Part shown: positions 24,207-35,442 of the stretch, piece by piece
Position numbering within the stretch: position 1 is the stretch's first letter
Layout of the letters: each line of letters begins with the position of its first letter
Assembly (NCBI GenBank): GCA_035491895.1
Contig: DATJJY010000016.1
Location: 35,497-99,496 of the forward strand
Length of the DNA: 64,000 nt
From: DASTHG01 sp035491895
GTDB lineage: Bacteria > Gemmatimonadota > Gemmatimonadetes > Gemmatimonadales > GWC2-71-9
Reading direction: 5' to 3'
Position numbers and translations under genes: made by a program
The notes under the pieces: model-generated
Seen by the model: the letters and a program-made list of their open reading frames with translations, nothing else
Databases searched by the model: none
Told to the model about the DNA's origin: nothing

Positions 24207-25559
24207 CTACATCTCCTGCTCGGGGAAGTTCTGCAGCGTGGCCTTGACGTCGGCCAGGAACTTGTCGGCGTCGGCGCCGTCCACCACACGATGATCGTAC
24301 GACATCGTGAGCATCCCCATCGTCCGGATCGCGATCGCGTCCGCACCGTCGTCCTGGGTGACCACCTTGGGGCGTTTCTCGATCGTGCCCACTCCGAGGA
24401 TCGCGACCTGCGGCTGATTGATGATCGGGATGCCGGCGTAGGGACCGAACCCGCCGGGATTGGTGATGGTGAACGTGCCGCGCTGGATGTCGTCGGGAGA
24501 GAGCTTCTTGGTGCGCGCGCGCTCGCCCAGATCGTTGATGGCGCGCGCCAGCCCCAGGAGCGACAGCTCATCGGCGCGCTTGACCACGGGGACGATCAAT
24601 CCCCAGTCGAGCGCGACGGCGATGCCGATGTTGATGTCACGGCGGTAGATCGTGCTCTCCCCGGACACCGCGGCATTGACGATCGGATGCTTGCGCAGGT
24701 TGGCCGCGCACGCCTTGGCGATGAACGCCAGGAAGGTGAGGTTCACTCCCCGGTCGGCGTAGGATGCCTTGTGCTTCGTCCGCAGCCGCGCCACCTGGGT
24801 GTAATCGACCTCGAAAAAACTCGCGACGTGAGCCGAAACGCGCCGCGACATGATCATGTGATCGGCGGTGATCCGGCGGATCTTGGACCACGGCTCGACG
24901 CGATCGCCGGGCCACGGCTCGGTGGCGGGGTGCTCGATCGCGGCGGGCGCCATTGGGCGGGAGCCAGGCGCCGGGGCTCCGGGCGCGACCGCCGGCGCGC
25001 GCTCGATGAAGCCCAGGATGTCCTGCTTGGTCACCCGTCCGGCGAATCCGGTCCCCGGGATCTGCGAGATATCGACCTGATGCTCGGCGGCGATCTTGCG
25101 CACCAGCGGCGTGGAGCGACGGCGCAGACGATCCTCGGCGGTTTCGCCGTTCCCACCAACCGTGGCGGGAGCGGGTGCCGGTTGGGTCGGCGCTGACCGC
25201 GGAGCTGTCGGTGCGGGAGCGGAGGCCGGCGCGGGCGCCGCCTTCACCGCGGGCGCAGGCTCCGCCTTCGGCGGCGCAGCCGCCGGTGCCGGAGCGGGCG
25301 GCGGCGCGGCCGCACCCTGCTCCGTTTCCAGGACGGCGACGAGCGTCTGCACCGGGACCGTCTGCCCCTCCTGCACCTTGATCTCCGCCAGCGTCCCTGC
25401 CGACGGCGACGGAATCTCGGCGTCGACCTTGTCGGTCGAGATCTCGAAGAGCGGCTCGTCCCGCTTCACCGCATCGCCGACCTTCTTGAGCCATTTGCTG
25501 AGGGTGCCCTCGGCGATCGATTCGCCCATCTGGGGCATGAGGACATCTATGCGAGCCAT
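24207..25559 (-). CDS. 2-oxo acid dehydrogenase E2, dihydrolipoyl acyltransferase
   Basis: 450 residues. The lipoyl domain (1-80) has its lipoyl-lysine in EISTDKVDAEIPSP (Lys44). An Ala/Pro linker (about 83-150) precedes the peripheral subunit-binding domain (STPLVRKIAAEHQVDISQIP). The catalytic domain ends with SYDHRVVDGADADKF, whose His and Asp are catalytic. The type is shared by branched-chain and 2-oxoglutarate complexes; the E1 partners favour a branched-chain or pyruvate substrate. E3 is not in the window. Confidence 0.94.
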   Translation of the reverse strand: MARIDVLMPQMGESIAEGTLSKWLKKVGDAVKRDEPLFEISTDKVDAEIPSPSAGTLAEIKVQEGQTVPVQTLVAVLETEQGAAAPPPAPAPAAAPPKAEPAPAVKAAPAPASAPAPTAPRSAPTQPAPAPATVGGNGETAEDRLRRRSTPLVRKIAAEHQVDISQIPGTGFAGRVTKQDILGFIERAPAVAPGAPAPGSRPMAPAAIEHPATEPWPGDRVEPWSKIRRITADHMIMSRRVSAHVASFFEVDYTQVARLRTKHKASYADRGVNLTFLAFIAKACAANLRKHPIVNAAVSGESTIYRRDINIGIAVALDWGLIVPVVKRADELSLLGLARAINDLGERARTKKLSPDDIQRGTFTITNPGGFGPYAGIPIINQPQVAILGVGTIEKRPKVVTQDDGADAIAIRTMGMLTMSYDHRVVDGADADKFLADVKATLQNFPEQEM

Positions 25560-25575
25560 GAATGCTCCTTGAACA

Positions 25576-26556
25576 TCAGTATTTCGCCAACCACTTCGCC
25601 GCCTTTGCGATGTCGTCCGTCTGTGGCAGCACGAAGTCTTCCAGCGTCGGCGCGTACGGCAACGGCACGTCGTGCGCGGTGACGCGCATGATCGGTCCGT
25701 CGAGCCACTCGAATGCCTGCTCGTTGATCCGGGCTGCGATCTCACCCGCGACGCCGCCGGTGCGCGTATCCTCGTGCACGATCAGCACTTTATTGGTCTT
25801 CTGGACCGTCGCCATGATCGCGGCGTCGTCGAGCGGCAAGAGCGTCCGCAGGTCGAGGACCTCGGCATTGAGACCGTCACTCTGCGCGAGCTGATCGGCC
25901 GCCTCGAGCGCCTTCCACACGGTGGCACCGTAGGTGATGATCGACAGGTCCTTTCCCTCGCGCGCCAGGCGCGCCTCGCCGATCGGCGTGAGGATCTCCT
26001 CCCCCTCGGGGAGCGTCTCCTTGATCCGCCGATACAGCCACTTGTGCTCGAGGTAAATGACCGGATCGTCGTCGCGAATCGAAGCCTTGATGAGCCCCTT
26101 CGCGTCACGCACCGTCGCCGGGTAGACGATCTTGAGCCCGGGCGTGTGGAAGAACGCCGCCTCGGGATTCTGCGAATGAAACGGCCCACCGCGCACGTAG
26201 CCGCCGCAGGGGCCTCGAACGACCATCGGCGTCCCGAGACCCGCCCGGTAGCGGGCGGTCGCGACGTAGTTCGTGAGCAGGTCGTAGGCGCACGAGATGA
26301 AGTCGATGAATTGCATTTCCGCCACGGGGCGCATGCCCATATGCGCCGCACCGGCCGCCGCGCCTACGATCGCCGCTTCCGAGATCGGCGTATCGATCAC
26401 ACGGGACTCGCCGAAGCGCTTCTGGAATCCGTCGGTGACTTTGAACGCCCCGCCGTAGGCGCCGATGTCCTCACCCAGCATGAACACGCGGTCGTCGCGC
26501 TCCATCTCCTCCCACAATCCCTGGCGGAGCGCTTCGAGAAAGGTGATCTCGGGCAC
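25576..26556 (-). CDS. 2-oxo acid dehydrogenase E1 beta subunit
   Basis: 326 residues, starting with GTG. MPEITFLEALRQGLWEEMER, FMLGEDIGAYGGAFKVTDGF and FIDFISCAYDLLTNYVA are typical of the beta subunit. The C-terminal transketolase domain has IVHEDTRTGGVAGEIAARI. Works with E1 alpha to decarboxylate the 2-oxo acid on thiamine pyrophosphate and acylate the E2 lipoyl group. Confidence 0.95.
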   Translation of the reverse strand: MPEITFLEALRQGLWEEMERDDRVFMLGEDIGAYGGAFKVTDGFQKRFGESRVIDTPISEAAIVGAAAGAAHMGMRPVAEMQFIDFISCAYDLLTNYVATARYRAGLGTPMVVRGPCGGYVRGGPFHSQNPEAAFFHTPGLKIVYPATVRDAKGLIKASIRDDDPVIYLEHKWLYRRIKETLPEGEEILTPIGEARLAREGKDLSIITYGATVWKALEAADQLAQSDGLNAEVLDLRTLLPLDDAAIMATVQKTNKVLIVHEDTRTGGVAGEIAARINEQAFEWLDGPIMRVTAHDVPLPYAPTLEDFVLPQTDDIAKAAKWLAKY

Positions 26557-26558
26557 GG

Positions 26559-26966
26559 CTACCGACCCGGAATCCTGAAGTAGACGGGGACATGGATCAT
26601 CACTCGCACCGGGCGTCCTCTGACTCGCCCAGGACGAAACACCGTCTCACGGAAATACCGAATCGCATTCTCGTTGAAACCGGGATTCGTGCTGGCAACC
26701 ACCTTCACGCTGCCCCGCTCCACGTGACCGGTGGTGTCGATGACGGCCGCGACCGTGACCACTCCTTCGATTCCGCCTTCTTTGAGGAGTGGCGGATACA
26801 CGAGAGCAGGTCCTGACACTCGCGCAGGTCCACTGTCTACGTCCTCGTTCTTGTAAACCCCAGTGTCAGGCGACGCTGGGTAGTCTTGCGATGCCACCTG
26901 GCCCCCGCCGGCGACCGTGAGCGCCGCGACGAGGAGCGTGCCTCGCATCATGCGTCTCTTGCTCAC
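26559..26966 (-). CDS. Secreted TonB C-terminal-domain protein
   Basis: 135 residues. A signal peptide (MMRGTLLVAALTVAGGGQVA) is followed by about 90 residues of TonB C-domain: VYPPLLKEGGIEGVVTVAAV, NPGFNENAIRYFRE and VFRPGRVRGRPVRVMIHVPV. It lacks the TonB transmembrane anchor and Pro-rich linker, so it cannot span the periplasm like a true TonB. It closely resembles the C-domains of the two TonB-like proteins at 49148 and 49918. GTG start overlaps the E1 alpha stop (GTGA), placing it inside the dehydrogenase operon. Confidence 0.82.
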   Translation of the reverse strand: MSKRRMMRGTLLVAALTVAGGGQVASQDYPASPDTGVYKNEDVDSGPARVSGPALVYPPLLKEGGIEGVVTVAAVIDTTGHVERGSVKVVASTNPGFNENAIRYFRETVFRPGRVRGRPVRVMIHVPVYFRIPGR

Positions 26967-28018
26967 CGGTACCATAGCCGCTCGGCGGTTGCGGGGTTGG
27001 CGTACACACCGCTGAGCGCCGAGTCACCCGGAGGCAGCGGCTCGTTCACGCACGCATCCGTCGCCTGGTCGATCTCGTCCTTCACCGCCTGATCGATCTC
27101 GGCGAGCTCCGGCTCTTCCGCCCAGCCGTTTTCCACGAGCTGTTTCACGTAGCGATCGAGTGGGTCGTTCTCCCGGGCCCAGCGCTCCATTTCCTCTTTC
27201 GGCTGATATGACTGATCGTCGTGCTCGGCGTGCCCTTTGCGGCGATACGTCTTTACTTCGATGAAGTGGGTGCCCTTGCCGCGACGGGCGCGCTCCACGG
27301 CGTGCTTCGCCGCGGCGTGCACCGCCAGAACGTCGTTGCCGTCGACCGTGACGGCGTGGATGCCGTACCCCTTCGCCTTCTCCGCGAGGTCCTTCACCGC
27401 GAACTGCTTGTCCGGCGGCGTCGAATACGCCCAGTGATTGTACTCCCCGATCACCACGAGCGGGCAGCGCTGCACCGCGGCGAAGTTCAACCCTTCGTGA
27501 AACGTGCCGGTCGACGTCGCCCCATCTCCCACATACACCATCCCGACGCGCGGCTCGCCGCGCAGCTTGAAGGTGAGCGTGATCCCGGCCATCACCGGGA
27601 CCATGTCGCCCAGATGCGAGATCTGACCGAGGTACCCTTGTTCAAGATCGTTGAAATGGACGTTCAGCTCGCGGCCGCGGGTGGGGCTCTCGGCCTTCGC
27701 CATATACTGGCGCAGAATCTCCACCGGCTTCGCGCCCATGACGAGCATCGAGCCGAGGTTGCGGATCAGCGGCGAGAGGATGTCTTGGTGGCGACCGCGA
27801 TCGAGCGCGTACGCCGACGCAACCGACTCCCCCTCCTGGCCCAGGGAACGGAACAGCCCCCCGATCACCTTGCTCTGCCGGTACAGCGCCACCAGCCGCT
27901 CTTCCAGGGTTCGCGTCAGGCGCAAATAGCGGTACATCTCGATGAGCTGCGAACGCGCGAGCTCGGTTGGCAAGGCCCGAGTCTCGCGACCGGTGGCGGA
28001 TAGGGGCTGGGGCGACAT
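26963..28018 (-). CDS. 2-oxo acid dehydrogenase E1 alpha subunit
   Basis: 351 residues. The TPP motif GDGATSTGTFHEGLNFAAV (GDG...N) is present. RRKGHAEHDDQSYQPKEEM contains the phosphorylation-loop-like region. The N-terminus (LTRTLEERLVALYRQSKVIG) matches branched-chain and pyruvate E1 alpha. First gene of the long minus-strand run; a strong -10 lies just upstream, so the mRNA may be nearly leaderless. Confidence 0.95.
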   Translation of the reverse strand: MSPQPLSATGRETRALPTELARSQLIEMYRYLRLTRTLEERLVALYRQSKVIGGLFRSLGQEGESVASAYALDRGRHQDILSPLIRNLGSMLVMGAKPVEILRQYMAKAESPTRGRELNVHFNDLEQGYLGQISHLGDMVPVMAGITLTFKLRGEPRVGMVYVGDGATSTGTFHEGLNFAAVQRCPLVVIGEYNHWAYSTPPDKQFAVKDLAEKAKGYGIHAVTVDGNDVLAVHAAAKHAVERARRGKGTHFIEVKTYRRKGHAEHDDQSYQPKEEMERWARENDPLDRYVKQLVENGWAEEPELAEIDQAVKDEIDQATDACVNEPLPPGDSALSGVYANPATAERLWYR

Positions 28019-28026
28019 TCGGCTAA

Positions 28027-28032
28027 ATTATA
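28027..28032 (-). promoter_or_regulatory. -10 element upstream of E1 alpha
   Basis: Perfect TATAAT on the minus strand, with a weak -35. A start about 7 bases downstream would fall near 28020, two bases before the ATG at 28018. Confidence 0.5.
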
Positions 28033-28073
28033 GTGGGACGGAAAGTTGCCGGGGCCGAGGAGCTAAATCAAGC

Positions 28074-28079
28074 AGGAGG
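28074..28079 (+). promoter_or_regulatory. Shine-Dalgarno of the copper-chaperone gene
   Basis: Full AGGAGG, 6 bases before ATG 28086. It fixes the start and rules out the longer in-frame reading. Confidence 0.85.
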
Positions 28080-28085
28080 CGTCAC

Positions 28086-28301
28086 ATGGCGAGCGCCAAG
28101 TTCAAAGTGAGCGGCATGACCTGCCAGCACTGCCAGCAGAAGGTTGAGAAGGCCCTCCGGGGCGTGACGGGCGTGTATGCGGCGCTGGTGGATCTACAGG
28201 ATGGCGTGGCGGAAGTGGACTTCGATGACGACGCGGTGACATCGACCACCCTCGTCGCCGCCGTGGAGCGAGCCGGCTACGGGGCGCGGCTCGCGGGATA
28301 A
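28086..28301 (+). CDS. copZ: Heavy-metal-associated domain protein, copper chaperone
   Basis: 71 residues, a single HMA domain. The metal site is GMTCQHC (Cys13, Cys16), and the sequence ends VAAVERAGYGARLAG. It is expected to bind Cu(I) and pass it to the CopA ATPase encoded nearby on the other strand. Mercury binding is possible, but the CopA and cupredoxin context favours copper. Confidence 0.9.
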   Translation: MASAKFKVSGMTCQHCQQKVEKALRGVTGVYAALVDLQDGVAEVDFDDDAVTSTTLVAAVERAGYGARLAG

Positions 28302-28304
28302 TCG

Positions 28305-28595
28305 TCAGTAGGCTCCACGCACCTCGTGTGTCGGCTCCACTTGCCGATGCACTTCCGAGAGAAACCGCTTGGCGAGTTTGTCGAGTTCCGACTCGCCCAC
28401 CTGGTCGGTCTGCACGTCGATGAACGTGTAGTGCCCCCCCTCCGCTTTCACCGAGACCGTCACCTTCCCCAACGCGCCGCGGAATCCGAGCCGGCGCGCC
28501 GCCTCTTCCGACGGCGCGAGCCGATGCCCAAAGTAGGCCTTCGCGGCCGCCAGCGACGCGTCGGGGGACAGCGACGTTCGGTGAAAGTATCTCAT
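28305..28595 (-). CDS. Small conserved hypothetical protein
   Basis: 96 residues starting MRYFHRTSLSPDASLAAAKA. The middle has LGKVTVSVKAEGGHYTFIDV, an alternating strand pattern, then a helix (SELDKLAKRFLSEVHRQ). No metal motif and no signal peptide. It follows copA by 32 bp and ends 3 bp from copZ (convergent). Confidence 0.72.
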   Translation of the reverse strand: MRYFHRTSLSPDASLAAAKAYFGHRLAPSEEAARRLGFRGALGKVTVSVKAEGGHYTFIDVQTDQVGESELDKLAKRFLSEVHRQVEPTHEVRGAY

Positions 28596-28627
28596 GCTTC
28601 TCCTCGACGGTTCGGGCGGCTCGGCGG

Positions 28628-31141
28628 CTATGAAACCCAGGCAGGAGTGTAGCGCCGCAGGCGCAGGCTGTTCAAGACCACACTGAGACTGGACCAGGCC
28701 ATCGCGGCGCTCGCCAGCACCGGTGACAGCAACGCGCCGGTAAACGGATACAGGACCCCCGCGGCGATCGGGATGCCGAGCAGGTTGTAGATGAAGGCCC
28801 AAAAGAGGTTCTGGCGGATCGTCGTGAGGGTGCGGCGCGACACCTCGATCGCGGCGACGACGCCCCGTGGGTCGCCGCTGATCAGCGTCACGTCCGACGC
28901 CTCGATCGCCACTTCGGTGCCCGTCCCGATGGCGACGCCGACATCGGCCTGCGCGAGTGCCGGTGCGTCGTTGATGCCGTCCCCCACCATCGCCACGCTG
29001 CGACCCTGCGCCTGGAGCTTCTTCACCAGATCGACCTTCTGCGACGGCAAGACCTCGGCGACCACGTCCTCGATGCCGAGCTCCCGGGCGACCGCCTCGG
29101 CGGTGCGCCGCGCGTCCCCCGATACCATGCGCACCTCGAGCCCGAGCCGGTGCAGCCGCTCGATGGCGTCCTTTGCCGTCGGTTTGACGGGATCGGACAC
29201 CGCCATGATCGCGTGGACGGTGTTGTTCACCACGACGACGAGCGCCGTCCTCCCCTGCTGCGCGAGCCGCTCGGCGTCCTGCTCCAGACTGCCGAGCTCG
29301 AGACTCCGCTCCTTGGCATGGCGTGCGGAGATGACCTCGATGAGTCGGCGGTCTACGGTGCCGCGAACGCCGCGGCCCTCCATCAGCGCGAATTTCTCGA
29401 CCGGCAGGAGCAGCAGCATGCGTTCCTGGGCGGCCCGCACGATCGCCTGCGCCACGGGGTGCTCGGAGCGCTGCTCCACCGATGCCGCCCAGCGCAGCAC
29501 TTCGGCCGCCGCCACGGCGGTGCCATCGGCCTTGCGCGCGGTGACGATGTGCGTGATCGCCGGATGCCCTTCGGTGACCGTCCCCGTCTTGTCGAGCAGC
29601 ACAGTGCGCACACGGGACAGCCGCTCGAGGGCTTCGCCGCCGCGGATCAGGATCCCCTGCTCCGCCGCGCGGCCGGTGGCGACCAGCACGGCGGTCGGCG
29701 TGGCGAGCCCCAGCGCGCAGGGGCAGGCGATGATCAGAACGGTGACGAGCGCGATCGTCGCGAACAGGATCGAAGGCTGTGGGCCGAAGTCGAACCAGAC
29801 GACGAAGGCGGCGATCGCAATCGCCATCACGATCGGAACGAAGACCCCGGCGACGCGGTCGGCGAGACGTTGAATCGGCGCTTTCGAACCCTGCGCTTCC
29901 TCGACCATCCGGACGATCTGCCCGAGCGCGGTGTCCTTGCCTACCCGCGTGATCCGCACGGTGAAGCTTCCCTGCCCGTTGACGGTGCCGCCGATCACTT
30001 CATCTCCGGGCTGTTTCGTCACCGGAATGGGCTCTCCCGTCAGCATCGCTTCGTCCACCGCCGAGGACCCCTCGGTGAGAATCCCGTCGGCGGGCACTCG
30101 CTCACCCGGCCGCACGAGCACCAGGGTGTTCACTTCGAGCGCGGCCACCGGGACATCTTCGGTCGTTGTCCCTCTGGTGACGTGGGCAACGGCCGGTGTG
30201 AGCGCGGCGAGGCGGCGGATCGCCGCCGAGGTACTGCCGCGCGCCCGGGCCTCGAACAGTCGACCCAGCAGGATGAGAGCGATGACGGCCGAGACCACTT
30301 CGTAATAGACATCGACGCTCAGTCCGGCACGGGTAAACAATCCCGGCGCGATCGTGGCCGCCAATGAATAGAGGAGGGCGGCCCCCGTGCCGACGGCGAT
30401 CAGCGTGTTCATGTCGGCGGTGCGGTGACGGAACCCGGCCCAAGCGCCGCGATAGAACTGCCGTCCCGACCAGAGCACGACAGGGAGGGTCAACAGCGCC
30501 AGGAGCCAGCGCACTCGTCCCGCATCACCCAGAACGCCGTGCTCTGCCGCCGCGTGGAGTCGCTGGGCCAATGTCCCGGCATGCGGACCCGTCATCAGCG
30601 ACATCGAGCCGAGCATCGACACGATCGCCACAACCGCCGCGACGGCGAACTTCCACGTCAGCTGGCGCACCTCGCGCTCGCGGGCGAGCCGCTCGCGCTC
30701 GACGGGATCTTCGGCGGCGATCGGTGCGGCCACCCGGAAGCCGGCGCTGGACACCGCCGCCTCGAGCTGCTCCGTGGTGGTGACGCCGGGCACGTAGGTC
30801 ACCGTCACCGTCTCCGTTGCCTGATTGGCGGCGGCGCGCAGCACGCCCGGTACACCGCCCAGCTCGCGCTCCAGGTGCTCGACGCTCGGCGCGTAATGGA
30901 GATCGCTGACGGTGAAGCTCACCCGCGCCTGCCCGGCCTCGTAGCCGGCCTCGCGGACGGCATGGACCAGCGGGACGATGCCGGTTCGCGCGTCGTCGTA
31001 GTCGACGGCGGCCTTCCCGGTGGCGTAATTCACCGCTGCCTGCGTGACGCCCGGTACCACGCCCAGCGCGTTCTGCACGGTAATTGCGCACGCGGCGCAG
31101 CTCATTCCCTCGATCGGGAGCGTGAGGCGCTGATTAGCCAC
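28628..31141 (-). CDS. copA: Copper-translocating P1B-type ATPase
   Basis: 837 residues. The first HMA domain has GMSCAAC; a second HMA-like domain (about 77-142) has lost CxxC (SDLHYAPS). Core motifs: TGEPIPV in the actuator domain, CPCALGLATPTAVL in the membrane, DKTGTVTEGHP with the phosphorylated Asp, and GDGINDAPALAQADVGVAIG. Exports Cu(I) from the cytoplasm. GTG start overlaps the cupredoxin stop by 8 bp. Confidence 0.96.
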   Translation of the reverse strand: MANQRLTLPIEGMSCAACAITVQNALGVVPGVTQAAVNYATGKAAVDYDDARTGIVPLVHAVREAGYEAGQARVSFTVSDLHYAPSVEHLERELGGVPGVLRAAANQATETVTVTYVPGVTTTEQLEAAVSSAGFRVAAPIAAEDPVERERLAREREVRQLTWKFAVAAVVAIVSMLGSMSLMTGPHAGTLAQRLHAAAEHGVLGDAGRVRWLLALLTLPVVLWSGRQFYRGAWAGFRHRTADMNTLIAVGTGAALLYSLAATIAPGLFTRAGLSVDVYYEVVSAVIALILLGRLFEARARGSTSAAIRRLAALTPAVAHVTRGTTTEDVPVAALEVNTLVLVRPGERVPADGILTEGSSAVDEAMLTGEPIPVTKQPGDEVIGGTVNGQGSFTVRITRVGKDTALGQIVRMVEEAQGSKAPIQRLADRVAGVFVPIVMAIAIAAFVVWFDFGPQPSILFATIALVTVLIIACPCALGLATPTAVLVATGRAAEQGILIRGGEALERLSRVRTVLLDKTGTVTEGHPAITHIVTARKADGTAVAAAEVLRWAASVEQRSEHPVAQAIVRAAQERMLLLLPVEKFALMEGRGVRGTVDRRLIEVISARHAKERSLELGSLEQDAERLAQQGRTALVVVVNNTVHAIMAVSDPVKPTAKDAIERLHRLGLEVRMVSGDARRTAEAVARELGIEDVVAEVLPSQKVDLVKKLQAQGRSVAMVGDGINDAPALAQADVGVAIGTGTEVAIEASDVTLISGDPRGVVAAIEVSRRTLTTIRQNLFWAFIYNLLGIPIAAGVLYPFTGALLSPVLASAAMAWSSLSVVLNSLRLRRYTPAWVS

Positions 31142-31559
31142 GATGGCTCCCGTGCGGTGATGCCGCGGCCTTCGTGCCTCCGGCCGGCTCGACCACGAGC
31201 AGCCCCTTGAGCATCGACATCCCGCAGCGGAACGGGTATTCGCCGGGCTCGGTGGGAGTGAATTCGATCACGGTGGTCTCGAATGCGGGGAGCGGGCGGT
31301 CGATGCCGAACTGCTCGAACACCACCCGCTCCGAGCAGTCGGCGGTTTCATCGCGGTAGAAGCGCAGCCGTACCGGCTTTCCCGCCTGGACGAGAATCGT
31401 GTCGGGGAGGTAACCGCCCTTCACCGTCACGGCGATCTCCTGCACGCCGCGAGTCTGCCGCGCGGCCACCGCCGGGGCGCGCGACCAGAGGAAATACCAC
31501 AACACCCACCCGATCGCCGCGACGCCGAGGACGGTGACGACGACCTGCGCCGCGGTCAC
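31134..31559 (-). CDS. Membrane-anchored cupredoxin-domain protein
   Basis: 141 residues. One N-terminal helix (VVVTVLGVAAIGWVLWYFLW) anchors a beta-sandwich domain with GGYLPDTILVQAGKPVRLRF and EPGEYPFRCGMSMLKGLLVV. The C-G-M-S-M end resembles the copper-binding Cys/Met of plastocyanin-like proteins. It likely binds copper in the periplasm and hands it to or from CopA. Confidence 0.87.
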   Translation of the reverse strand: MTAAQVVVTVLGVAAIGWVLWYFLWSRAPAVAARQTRGVQEIAVTVKGGYLPDTILVQAGKPVRLRFYRDETADCSERVVFEQFGIDRPLPAFETTVIEFTPTEPGEYPFRCGMSMLKGLLVVEPAGGTKAAASPHGSHRG

Positions 31560-31569
31560 CGGTCACCTC

Positions 31570-34062
<2,493 letters not shown>

Positions 34063-34108
34063 CAGGGAGTTTCTCCGGAGCTGGTGGTTCGTTGGGTCAC
34101 GCGATGGC

Positions 34109-35440
34109 TTACTTCTCGCCGTACTCGTAGTACTCGACGCCCAGGTGCGTGATCTGGGACTCGCCCATCAGCCACCGCAGCGTGTTCTTGAGCTTGGTTT
34201 GCTGGATGAAGAGATCGTGCTCGGGACTGAGCCCCGCGGCGGCCTGCGGGCTCTTGAAGTAGAACGACAGCCACTCCTGCACCCCGCCGAGTCCGGCGCG
34301 GTGCGCCAGGTCGAAGAACAGCGCCAGATCGAGCACGATCGGCGCCGCCAGAATCGAATCGCGGCACAGGAAATCGACTTTGATCTGCATCGGGTAGCCG
34401 AGCCACCCGAAGATGTCGATGTTGTCCCAGCCTTCCTTGTTGTCGCCGCGCGGCGGGTAGTAGTTGATGCGAACCTTGTGGAACACCTTGCCGTACAGCT
34501 CGGGATACAGGTCGGGCTGCAGGATGTATTCCAGCACGCCGAGCTTCGACTCTTCCTTGGTCTTGAACGACTCGGGATCGTCCAGCACCTCGCCGTCGCG
34601 ATTCCCCAGGATGTTGGTCGAATACCAGCCGGCGAGGCCGAGCATGCGCGCCTTGAACATCGGGGCCAGCACGGTCTTCATCATGGTCTGGCCCGTCTTG
34701 AAATCCTTCCCGCCAATCGGCAGGTGCTTCTCCTCGGCGAGGCGTTCCAGCGCCGGGATGTCGACGGTGAGGTTCGGGGCACCATTGGCGAACGGCACGC
34801 CCTCCATCAGCGCGGCCCAGGCGTAGAGCATCGACGGCGCGATTGCCGGATCGTTCTGCTCCATCGCCTTCTCGAAGCTCGCGAGCGATTGGTGCGCCGG
34901 TCCCGGCGTGATGAACACTTCGGTCGACGCGCACCACACGATCACGAGCCGGTCGCAACCCGCCGACTGCTTGAAATTCCTGATGTCGGCCCGCAGCTGC
35001 TCGGCCAGCTCGCGCTTCGTCTTTCCGGACTTGACATTCGTCCCGTGGAGCCGTTTCACGTAATTCTGGTCGAAGGCGGCAGGCATCGGCTTGATGCCCT
35101 TGAGAAACGCGGCGATCGGCTCGACGTGCTCGCGCTCGAGCACCCCGGCCTTCTTGGCGGCGGTGTAGGCGTCGTCGGGGATCGGATCCCAGGCGGCGAA
35201 CACGAGATCAGCGAGATCGGCGAGCGGCACGAACTCCTTGATCTTCGGCGTGCGATTTTCGGTGCGCTTCCCGAGCCGGATCGTCGCCATCTGCGACAGC
35301 GAGCCGATCGGCAGCGCGGTTCCGCGGCGCACGTTTTCCACGCCGGCGATGAATGTCGTCGCGACAGCGCCCAGCCCCACGAGCATGACGCCCAGTTTTC
35401 CCTGCGCCGGGGCGATGTCCCGGCGGCCTGTGTCGGCCAC
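34109..35440 (-). CDS. myo-Inositol-1-phosphate synthase
   Basis: 443 residues. The NAD motif GVMLVGLGAVATTFIAGVEN is at the N-terminus. GKDFKTGQTMMKTVLAPMFK is the signature around the catalytic lysines, and LAGWYSTNILGNRDGEVL follows. Converts glucose 6-phosphate to inositol phosphate. The GTG at 35440 lies 2 bases after the upstream phosphatidyltransferase stop, so the pair is an inositol-lipid module. Confidence 0.94.
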   Translation of the reverse strand: MADTGRRDIAPAQGKLGVMLVGLGAVATTFIAGVENVRRGTALPIGSLSQMATIRLGKRTENRTPKIKEFVPLADLADLVFAAWDPIPDDAYTAAKKAGVLEREHVEPIAAFLKGIKPMPAAFDQNYVKRLHGTNVKSGKTKRELAEQLRADIRNFKQSAGCDRLVIVWCASTEVFITPGPAHQSLASFEKAMEQNDPAIAPSMLYAWAALMEGVPFANGAPNLTVDIPALERLAEEKHLPIGGKDFKTGQTMMKTVLAPMFKARMLGLAGWYSTNILGNRDGEVLDDPESFKTKEESKLGVLEYILQPDLYPELYGKVFHKVRINYYPPRGDNKEGWDNIDIFGWLGYPMQIKVDFLCRDSILAAPIVLDLALFFDLAHRAGLGGVQEWLSFYFKSPQAAAGLSPEHDLFIQQTKLKNTLRWLMGESQITHLGVEYYEYGEK

Positions 35441-35442
35441 GA

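Noticed and set aside
28795..30367. Plus-strand frames opposite copA
   Set aside because: Low-complexity antisense translations with no homology signal.
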